This document shows, piece by piece, positions 6,405-11,678 of a DNA stretch of 11,678 bases. The notes beneath the pieces are model-generated. The model worked only from the letters and a program-made list of their open reading frames with translations. It did no database searches and was not told the DNA's origin. Numbering within the stretch: position 1 is the first letter of the stretch; each line of letters starts with the position of its first letter. A program made the translations under genes and the position numbers. Source of the stretch: Candidatus Coatesiibacteriota bacterium (GTDB lineage: Bacteria > RBG-13-66-14); the NCBI GenBank assembly GCA_014728185.1, contig WJMB01000306.1:1-11678 (forward strand). The letters run 5' to 3'.

Positions 6405-6440
6405 ACGAAAAAGGGGACCCCGTGGGGTCCCCTTTTTCGT
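6405..6440 (-). terminator. bidirectional intrinsic terminator
   Basis: A long perfect stem, 6405-6421 against 6424-6440, has a core GGGGACCCC/GGGGTCCCC flanked by AAAAA on one side and TTTTT on the other, so either strand gives a GC stem followed by a U run. It begins 20 bases after the stop of barrel gene 3 on the minus strand, its obvious client. On the plus strand it would end any transcript from the large spacer. Confidence 0.9.
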
Positions 6441-6459
6441 TACCTCTGGATGGTCCGGG

Positions 6460-7104
6460 CTAGAAGTAGATGTTGACGCCCAGGCCGGCGGTGATGGCGC
6501 TGACGGTCTGCTCTTCGTAGAGCCAATTCCAGCCCTGGCTGTGATCGGAGTCGTCGATCCAGTCCTTGACGGGAACGGTCACGTTGAAGATGCTGTTGTA
6601 GTCGACGCCGATGTCCAGGCTCATGTTGGGCTGGAAGAAGTACTCGGCGCCGGCGCGCAGGTTGATGCCGAACTTGTCGTCGGAGGCGTCGCCCCACTGA
6701 CCGCCGTCATCGGTGACGGTGTAGTACTGCCAGGTGTAGTAGCCGCCCGCGGCCTGGATGTAGGGATCGAACTCGCTGTAGGGCGAGAAGTTGAAGCGGG
6801 CGCCGATCTGGAAGGTGGTCAGATAGTAGGTGGTGTCGACGTCTTCGGGAGCGTTGTCACCCCAGAAGTCCTCGTTGAAGGACGCGGCGCCGTACCAGAA
6901 CTCGCCGAAGGCTTCCATTTGATCGGCCAGGCCGTAGGAGACCTTGGCGCCGCCGCCGAAGCTGCCGTCGTAGGCGTTGCCGAAGTCACCCATGGGGACC
7001 CAGTAGAAAGCCTTGGCGCCCAGGCCCAGCAGGCCGTTCTTGTCGATGGCGAAGGCCGGGACGGCCAGGGCGACGATCAGAGCGATAAGCAGGAACTTCT
7101 TCAT
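6460..7104 (-). CDS. outer-membrane beta-barrel protein 3
   Basis: A 214-residue predicted outer-membrane barrel. The signal peptide is textbook (MKKF, a hydrophobic core, cleavage after AFA at 17-19). The mature start IDKNGLLGLGAKAFYWVPMGDF aligns with VDKTGLFHIGGRAGFWAPQGDF of barrel 1, and the end YEEQ...AGLGVNIYF aligns with YEEQ...FGIGVNLYF, so these two are close paralogs. A middle segment FSPYSEFDPYIQ matches LTPRSRFDPFVE. Many Tyr, Trp and Gly residues in alternating patterns, several acidic loops (NEDFWGDNAPEDVD and others) and a C-terminal Phe support an 8-stranded surface barrel. Function and ligand are unknown. The ATG at 7104 has AAGGAG at 7112-7117, seven bases away. The gene has its own terminator and a structured leader. 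Confidence 0.87.
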   Translation of the reverse strand: MKKFLLIALIVALAVPAFAIDKNGLLGLGAKAFYWVPMGDFGNAYDGSFGGGAKVSYGLADQMEAFGEFWYGAASFNEDFWGDNAPEDVDTTYYLTTFQIGARFNFSPYSEFDPYIQAAGGYYTWQYYTVTDDGGQWGDASDDKFGINLRAGAEYFFQPNMSLDIGVDYNSIFNVTVPVKDWIDDSDHSQGWNWLYEEQTVSAITAGLGVNIYF

Positions 7105-7121
7105 CTCGTTTCTCCTTTCGT

Positions 7122-7147
7122 AGTCCGTCCGGGTTTCCGGACGGGCT
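7122..7147 (-). promoter_or_regulatory. 11-bp leader hairpin before barrel gene 3
   Basis: 7122-7132 pairs with 7137-7147 (ten Watson-Crick pairs, one G-T) around a four-base loop. In the mRNA the stem ends four bases before the ribosome binding site at 7112-7117. Stable 5' hairpins of this kind are known to lengthen the life of outer-membrane protein mRNAs such as ompA; that role here is inference. Confidence 0.5.
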
Positions 7148-7150
7148 GAC

Positions 7151-7167
7151 CCGCGTATCTTACGCGG
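7151..7167. promoter_or_regulatory. palindrome CCGCGTA-TCT-TACGCGG
   Basis: Perfect 7-bp arms with a three-base centre lie just upstream of the leader hairpin of barrel gene 3. On the minus strand the centre reads TAAGAT, a -10-like hexamer without a good -35. It may be an operator over a promoter or a second leader hairpin. Confidence 0.35.
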
Positions 7168-7300
7168 TTGTTCACAGAACCACGGTTTGTCGGTGCTTGG
7201 GAGATTGAACCAGGGCGATTATCCATCGAAGCGCTTCAATGATAGTGATTCCCGGCCGGCATATCAACCTCGCGGCGATGACCTGGGGTGATTGATCGGA

Positions 7301-7331
7301 GCCGATTGAAGGGGCCGATTGAAGGGGCCGA
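7301..7331. repeat. 13-bp unit repeated 2.4 times in tandem
   Basis: GCCGATTGAAGGG occurs at 7301-7313 and 7314-7326, followed by the first five bases of a third copy (7327-7331). Copies are identical. Confidence 0.9.
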
Positions 7332-7430
7332 AGGTCACAGGGCGGCGGTCGTCCATTGGCGGATTGCTTCCGGCGCTCGGAGTTGTTTGACAAGCAATGA
7401 CCCATCACCACTTCGGCCAAAGATTAACTT

Positions 7431-7439
7431 AGTCTAGCA
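7431..7439 (-). promoter_or_regulatory. candidate distal promoter toward barrel gene 3
   Basis: The minus strand reads TGCTAGACT, an extended -10 of the same TGCTA type as before barrel gene 1 and thiL. If used, it would give barrel gene 3 a leader of about 320 nt that includes the tandem repeat and both palindromes. No clear -35. Confidence 0.3.
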
Positions 7440-7526
7440 CAGTAAGGGCTCGATTTCTAGTTAAGCGGCATTTTCTCCAATCGTGACAAACTCTCATCAA
7501 GCCTTTCTCGCAAACCCCGTTCCCTC

Positions 7527-7546
7527 GCGTTCGCAGGCGTTCGCAG
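7527..7546. repeat. perfect tandem duplication of a 10-bp unit
   Basis: GCGTTCGCAG occurs twice head to tail (7527-7536 and 7537-7546) in the non-coding spacer. Confidence 0.85.
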
Positions 7547-7597
7547 GCCGGGCTGGGGAGCAATCATCACCTGTGCGGGACTTGCCGCCGGTGAGTC

Positions 7598-7606
7598 TGC
7601 TATACT
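7598..7606 (+). promoter_or_regulatory. extended -10 promoter of the thiL-like gene
   Basis: TGCTATACT is an extended -10. No -35 of quality at the right distance (TTGCCG at 7582 is only 13 bases away). The start would be near 7613, giving a leader of about 120 nt. Confidence 0.45.
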
Positions 7607-7609
7607 TAA

Positions 7610-7623
7610 CTTGATGAATCAAG
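7610..7623. promoter_or_regulatory. inverted repeat CTTGAT-GA-ATCAAG at the thiL start point
   Basis: Two perfect 6-bp arms centred a few bases after the predicted transcription start. It could be an operator or a 5'-end hairpin. The sequence alone does not decide. Confidence 0.35.
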
Positions 7624-7735
7624 AGGAACCCGACCCGGCCGACCGGCACCCCTTGCCATCCCCGCTCCCACACGGGACGACATCGGCCGCCGCTCGAGCA
7701 TCCCGCCGTCCCCCCCGCGAAGCCCCGGAGGAGTC

Positions 7736-8845
7736 ATGTTACTCAAGGATATCAGTGAACGGCGGGCCGTCGAGCGCCTCTGCTCACTGCTCTACAGCTC
7801 CGGTGACGTCCTGCGGACCCCCGACGACCTGCTGCGCACCAAGCGCGAGGAGCGCCAGCCCGGTTCGGGCCTGCACCGCATCAGCCGCTCCCTGGCCCGG
7901 AGCGTTCGCCTGGGTCCGGGGCACGACGCCGCCGTGGTCAGCCCGACCGCGGGTCACGATCTGGTGCTGAGCACCGATGTTCAGGTGGCCGGAACGCATT
8001 TCGACCTGGAGGTCATGGGGGCCGAGGACGCCGGACTCCGGGCCGTGCTGGCCGCCGTCAGCGACCTGGCGCCCTTCGGCGCCGTCCCGCAGTGGCTGCT
8101 GCTCAGCGTCGCCGCCGACCCGGAAACCGAGCTCGAGCTCCTCGAACGCCTCTACCGCGGCCTGGGACGGGCGGCCAATGAAATCTCTTTGCCTTTCAAT
8201 GTCAACGACTGGAACAAGCTGGTCTTCGTCGGCGGCGATCTGGTGGTCACCCGTGGTCCACTGACCATCGACGTGGTCGTCATCGGCCGACGCCCCAACA
8301 CCTGGGCCACGGGAGGCCGCGACGGCGCCCGCCCCGGCGACGTTGTCTACCTGAGCGGACCGACGGGCCAGGCCGCCGGCGGTTGGTGGCATCTGACCCA
8401 CCCCGACGACGACATCGCCGGCTCGGAGAAGCTGCGCAAGGCCTTCCTGCAACCCGAGATCGAACTCCAACTCGGCGCGGCCCTCTGGCGCGACGGCCTG
8501 CTGACCTCGGCCGCCGACACCTCGGACTCCCTCACCGAGCAGTTGGAGCACCTGGCGACGGCCTCGGGGGTTGGCCTGCTGATCGAGGCAGAGAGCCTGC
8601 CGCTGCCAGCGCCCCTGGTCAACGCCGCGGCCGCGATGGGGCTGGAGCCCCTCGAGCTGGCCTGCGGTGGCGGTGAGGACTTCCGTCTGCTGATCACCGG
8701 CCCGGCGGGGATGGAGCGCACCGAGCACCGGCTGACGCCCATCGGACGGGTGGTCGAACCCGAAGAGGGCCTGCGCCTGCTGGGCGCCGACGGCCTCAAG
8801 CGCGAGCTGCCGCCGCCGCTCTTCTCCCACTTCAGTCGGGACTGA
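7736..8845 (+). CDS. thiL: ThiL-like thiamine-monophosphate kinase (divergent)
   Basis: Best read as thiamine-monophosphate kinase, which makes thiamine diphosphate from TMP and ATP in the cytosol; it is surely in the PurM/ThiL/HypE/SelD (AIRS-like) fold group. Motifs in order: GPGHDAAVV (60-68), STDVQVAGTHF (79-89), SDLAPFGA (109-116), GGD (166-168), GARPGDVVYLSG (197-208), SAADTSDSL...LEHLATASGVG (258-280), GGGEDFRLL (311-319) and IGRVV (336-340). Oddities: the usual GDDAA is GHDAA, the usual DxSDGL is DTSDSL, the N-terminus is some 30 residues longer than usual, and about 12-16 residues (148-163) are inserted just before GGD. Family length is about 320-340; this has 369. The ATG at 7736 follows GGAGGAG (7727-7733) closely, so spacing is short. 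No thi gene is near. A related enzyme with another substrate is possible. Confidence 0.75.
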   Translation: MLLKDISERRAVERLCSLLYSSGDVLRTPDDLLRTKREERQPGSGLHRISRSLARSVRLGPGHDAAVVSPTAGHDLVLSTDVQVAGTHFDLEVMGAEDAGLRAVLAAVSDLAPFGAVPQWLLLSVAADPETELELLERLYRGLGRAANEISLPFNVNDWNKLVFVGGDLVVTRGPLTIDVVVIGRRPNTWATGGRDGARPGDVVYLSGPTGQAAGGWWHLTHPDDDIAGSEKLRKAFLQPEIELQLGAALWRDGLLTSAADTSDSLTEQLEHLATASGVGLLIEAESLPLPAPLVNAAAAMGLEPLELACGGGEDFRLLITGPAGMERTEHRLTPIGRVVEPEEGLRLLGADGLKRELPPPLFSHFSRD

Positions 8846-8875
8846 GCAGCGCGGCGGTCGATGACGGATTGAACA

Positions 8876-8901
8876 TCGGGCGGACCTTAAGGTCCGCCCG
8901 A
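8876..8901. terminator. perfect 26-bp palindrome between convergent genes
   Basis: Two 13-base arms with no spacer, each holding CGGGCGGACC or its complement, lie 30 bases after the thiL stop and 45 bases from the stop of the convergent gene. The place fits a shared bidirectional terminator, but no T run follows on either side. The arm is the same as in the hairpin at 3741-3767. Confidence 0.55.
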
Positions 8902-8946
8902 ACCGATTCAGCCACCTTCAGGGTCTGTCGCCCCGACCGGCTGGTT

Positions 8947-11259
8947 TCACCCGGCCAGGACCGCCAGACCTCGGCGGGCGTACTCGAGCAGAACCGAGCG
9001 GGGGTGCTCCTCGACCAGGCGGATCAGCAGCTCGACGGCGGCCTCCCGGTCGGCGAGGAAATCGGCCTCCAGGTAGGCCGCCAGCGCCAGGGCTCGATCG
9101 GCGGACTCGAGCCCCTCCCCGACCAGCAGGGGCTCCAGCATCGCCCGGGCCTCGGTGTACCGGTCCCGGCTCAGGTGGAGCTCGGCCAGTCGCAGGCGCG
9201 CCTCCTCGGCCAGGGGTCCGCCCTCGTCGAGGATGGACTCGAGCTCGCGGCGCTCAGCGGCGGCGTCACCGGCCAGCTCGGCGGCCCAGGCCCGCTGCAG
9301 GGCGCCGAAGGCTTCGCCGCCACCCTCGGTCAGCTCCAGGGAGGCCTCGAGAATGAAGCGCAGCAGCCGCGGCGCCCGGGGGTCGTCGCCGTGGAGCTGG
9401 ACGAAGCGCCGGGCCGGCTCAAGGGCCGCCTCGAGGTCCGGCTGATCAATGAAACCGCTGTTCAGCGCGGTGGTCAGCGCGACGGCGTAGAGCGGCTCGC
9501 GGCGGTCGGTGGCCGCGGGGTCGATATCGGCGAGCAGCCCTTCAGCGGCGGCGGGCTCTCCCCGACGCAGCAGCAGCAGGGCGCGGGCGGCCAGGACGTC
9601 GGCGGTGGGCTCCAGCTCCTCCAAAACGCCCAGCGCCCGGGCGGTCTCGCCGCCGTCGGCCAGCCGGCGGGCGATCAATCGAGCCGCCTCCTCGTGCTCA
9701 TAAAACTCGTCCCGCAAGGCCTCGAGTCGCTCGACGTCCGCAGGCGCATCGCAACCGGCGGCGGCCTCCAGTCCGGCCTCGGCCAGGGTTAGGCGGTTGC
9801 GCCCCGTGAGGTCGGGCAGCTCGAGCAGGCGATGCATCCAGTCGAGTACCTCGACGCCCAGGCCCAGGGCGCCGGCCCGCATCAGCAGGCCGTGAAGGTT
9901 GCTCAGGGGAAAGCGCTCGGGCAGTCCCTCCTCGGACCAGCGTTCGAGTTCAACCTCGACGAGGCGCCGGGCCGCCTCGTCGAGCTCGTAGCGCCGCTCG
10001 GAGGGACGCAGGGGGTGAGCCAGAGGGCCGTCTTCCTCGACGACGATCAGAGCCCAGGGCTCCAGGGCCAGTTCAAGCCGCAGGGCGTCGATGATGTTGC
10101 CGCCGCGGCCCTCGAGGGCCTCGACGACGATCAAGGCGGTCTCCCGCTCGGCGCCGTATTCCAGCAGATCGTCGACGGCCCAAGCCGCGCCGGGCTGAAG
10201 TTCGAGGAGCTCCAGCGCCGTCTCGACGGCGGACGCGGTGTCGCCCCGGGCTTCGTGGAGCTCGATCAACGGGCGGGCGTAGTCGGTGAAGGTCCCCGTG
10301 GGCGGGTCCTCAAGCAGGGCCAGGGCTCGCTCGAAGAGGCCGTGGTCGGAAAGCACCCCGGCCGTCTGACGCACCCGGCCCGTGGTCAGCGGCGGGATGT
10401 CCAGCAGCTCCAGCCAGGACTCCACCGCCTCTTCGGTTCGACCCAGGGCGAACAGGCACTCGCCACGCTCCAGGGCCGGTCGGTTATCGCCGGTGTAGCC
10501 GCGACCAGCCCAGAGCTCCAGCGCCGCTTCCGGCTCGCCGCCCTCGCGCAGCCGGCGGGAGAGCTCCAGGCGCACGTCGGTACTGTCGGGATCGAGGCGC
10601 AACCGCTCGCCGGCGGCCTCGACGGCCACGGCTTCCCCCCGGGCGCCGGCGACCAGCTCCAGCCAGACCCTCCAGGTGACCACGTCCAACGTGGAGGGAT
10701 CGCCGCCGTAGGCCGCCAGGGCCACCGCCGCGGCGGCGGGATCGTCGGCAAGATCGCGCAGCACGGAACGGCCGGCCGCCGGATTGACCCCGGCCAGTCG
10801 GGCCGCCGCCGTCGTATCCACCGCCAGGGCCGCCGCGGCCATCATCCCGGTGTGGGGCCGCCACTCCGGCCGGATCTCGAGATAACTCAGGAAGTAATCC
10901 AGCCCTGCCGGATCCTCGGCCAGGTAGGCTCCCAGCGGCGGCGCGGCGGGCTCGAGGACCGTCGAATGCTCGGGTAACTCCAAAAGTTCATCCAGAGCCG
11001 CGCGCCCGCCGCCCAGCTCGACCCGCCAGAGGAAGAGCTGGGTCTCGTAACGGGTGCGCGAGGCGTCGCTGAATGGTCCGCCGGCGTCCAGGTAACCTTC
11101 GAGCAGCTCGACCGCCCGGCTCGTCTCACCGGCCCGGGCCGCCTCGACGGCTTCGCTCCAGCCGTCGGCCGGAGCCGGGAAGACGACCGCGACGAGGCAG
11201 AGCAGCACCTTGACCGCCGCCGCCCGGCCCCCTATACTGGTTGCGTTCCTGATCAACAC
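8947..11259 (-). CDS. exported TPR-like helical-repeat protein
   Basis: A 770-residue protein, predicted periplasmic or envelope-bound. An N-terminal signal is likely: basic MLIRNATSIGGRAAAVK, hydrophobic VLLCLVAVVFPA (18-29), cleavage around residues 31-33. The rest is almost wholly Ala/Leu/Glu-rich paired helices with TPR spacing, e.g. about 229-252, 262-286, 296-319, 328-354, 525-550, 554-578, 685-712 and 721-752 (ARRLADGG-TARALGVLEEL, LAELHLSRDRYTEARAMLEPLL). The C-terminal repeats with EEHPRSVLLEYARRGL resemble the tail of YbgF/BamD-type TPR proteins. Such scaffolds hold other proteins; no enzyme motif is seen, so the partner is unknown. The start is GTG at 11259, with AAGGA seven bases away; a later start would damage the signal peptide. 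No cysteine lipobox is clear. It converges on thiL. Confidence 0.75.
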   Translation of the reverse strand: MLIRNATSIGGRAAAVKVLLCLVAVVFPAPADGWSEAVEAARAGETSRAVELLEGYLDAGGPFSDASRTRYETQLFLWRVELGGGRAALDELLELPEHSTVLEPAAPPLGAYLAEDPAGLDYFLSYLEIRPEWRPHTGMMAAAALAVDTTAAARLAGVNPAAGRSVLRDLADDPAAAAVALAAYGGDPSTLDVVTWRVWLELVAGARGEAVAVEAAGERLRLDPDSTDVRLELSRRLREGGEPEAALELWAGRGYTGDNRPALERGECLFALGRTEEAVESWLELLDIPPLTTGRVRQTAGVLSDHGLFERALALLEDPPTGTFTDYARPLIELHEARGDTASAVETALELLELQPGAAWAVDDLLEYGAERETALIVVEALEGRGGNIIDALRLELALEPWALIVVEEDGPLAHPLRPSERRYELDEAARRLVEVELERWSEEGLPERFPLSNLHGLLMRAGALGLGVEVLDWMHRLLELPDLTGRNRLTLAEAGLEAAAGCDAPADVERLEALRDEFYEHEEAARLIARRLADGGETARALGVLEELEPTADVLAARALLLLRRGEPAAAEGLLADIDPAATDRREPLYAVALTTALNSGFIDQPDLEAALEPARRFVQLHGDDPRAPRLLRFILEASLELTEGGGEAFGALQRAWAAELAGDAAAERRELESILDEGGPLAEEARLRLAELHLSRDRYTEARAMLEPLLVGEGLESADRALALAAYLEADFLADREAAVELLIRLVEEHPRSVLLEYARRGLAVLAG

Positions 11260-11339
11260 TTGCGGTTCCTTGTTTCGCCGACCGGTTTCTCACGGTTCCG
11301 CCGTCTGGGCGGGTGATATGTGCTGTTTGGACCGCTCAA

Positions 11340-11368
11340 GCTCTACAACAACACAAACCAATCAGCAA
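11340..11368 (-). promoter_or_regulatory. weak candidate promoter of the TPR gene
   Basis: On the minus strand, TTGCTG (11363-11368) and TAGAGC (11340-11345) are 17 bases apart. The -10 is poor. A start near 11333 would give a leader of about 75 nt. Confidence 0.25.
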
Positions 11369-11658
11369 GCCCCATTCCGTAACAGCCTGGAGACCAGCAC
11401 CCGCATTTGGAACCTCACATATTGCTAATTGATTGTCAAACAATGCATTGCAGCTCCAACCGCTGTCGCTAAACGGCGACCGATATGCGGCGACGGACCA
11501 GTACCCGCTCTTTCACGCGGGCAGCCGAATAGCTGTCGGTCAGACCGGGTAAGCTCGAAGCCGCCAATGCTGAATGACCGGTAATGTGCAATCCGGTACC
11601 TGGTTGGACCTCAGTAGCAGACAGGCGCTTTATCCAGTTTACTGAGTCAGAAAAGAGA

Positions 11659-11678
11659 CCAAGAACCGGTCCAAGAAC
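11659..11678. repeat. tandem repeat of a 12-bp unit, truncated by the window edge
   Basis: CCAAGAACCGGT (11659-11670) is followed by the first eight bases of a second identical copy (11671-11678), where the window stops. Copy number beyond the edge is unknown. Confidence 0.6.

Larger units (their letters stand above)
7168..7597. other. non-coding part of the divergent spacer between barrel gene 3 and thiL
   Basis: Roughly 430 bases with no supportable gene; the minus-strand open frame at 7172-7420 has no ribosome binding site or motif. The region holds the tandem duplications at 7301-7331 and 7527-7546 and a minus-strand extended -10 at 7431-7439. I see no TPP riboswitch before the thiL-like gene. 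Confidence 0.6.
11260..11678. other. non-coding region upstream of the TPR gene
   Basis: About 420 lower-GC bases with no supportable gene; the plus-strand open frame at 11210-11428 overlaps the TPR start and has no family signal. It contains a candidate promoter (11340-11368), a 10-bp palindrome CAATGCATTG (11441-11450), a consensus TTGACA on the minus strand (11433-11438) without a matching -10, and a tandem repeat cut by the window edge. Confidence 0.5.

Noticed and set aside
7440..7735. TPP riboswitch upstream of the thiL-like gene
   Set aside because: The conserved thi-box words (such as CTGAGA and the pyrophosphate-binding loop) are absent.
11433..11438. Consensus TTGACA on the minus strand as a -35 box
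   Set aside because: No -10-like hexamer stands 16-18 bases downstream (the position reads GAGGTT).

Overview
The window comes from a GC-rich, Gram-negative (diderm) bacterium. It carries enzymes that activate the two core sugars of lipopolysaccharide (heptose and Kdo) and three secreted outer-membrane beta-barrel proteins. Coding regions are clearly GC-richer than the long intergenic spacers, and the spacers look free of selection for protein. I cannot place the phylum from sequence alone. No plasmid, phage, IS element, CRISPR array, rRNA or tRNA is visible.

Layout. (1) 113-2278, minus strand: a tight three-gene operon in the order rfaE2, kdsB, folE2, with overlaps of 4 and 11 bp. A good promoter lies at 2311-2339. 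(2) 2398-3012, plus strand: purN, divergent from the operon, starting at TTG behind a strong ribosome binding site. (3) 3013-3794: non-coding, lower GC, with a 16-bp tandem duplication and, at the end, a strong hairpin serving the next gene. (4) 3795-7104, minus strand: three related beta-barrel genes of about 216-223 codons, each with its own signals, separated by a short spacer and by a spacer of about 1.1 kb. (5) 7105-7735: divergent intergenic region with two more short tandem duplications and promoters for both directions. (6) 7736-8845, plus strand: a ThiL-like kinase with unusual motif residues. (7) 8947-11259, minus strand: a 770-residue exported helical-repeat (TPR-like) protein, convergent with (6) across a perfect 26-bp palindrome. 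(8) 11260-11678: non-coding.

How the genes fit together. rfaE2 and kdsB make the nucleotide-activated heptose and Kdo used to build the LPS inner core. folE2 makes dihydroneopterin triphosphate for folate (or 7-deazapurine) synthesis, and purN is a folate-dependent step of purine synthesis. So folate supply and folate use sit on either side of one promoter region. The barrel proteins and the TPR protein belong to the envelope.

I found no convincing new multi-gene system. The observations most worth following are: the non-coding palindromes with a shared CGGGCGGACC arm at gene ends; exact short tandem duplications confined to spacers; the acidic, aromatic loop shared by the three barrels; and the altered metal-site motifs and inserted segment in the ThiL-like protein.
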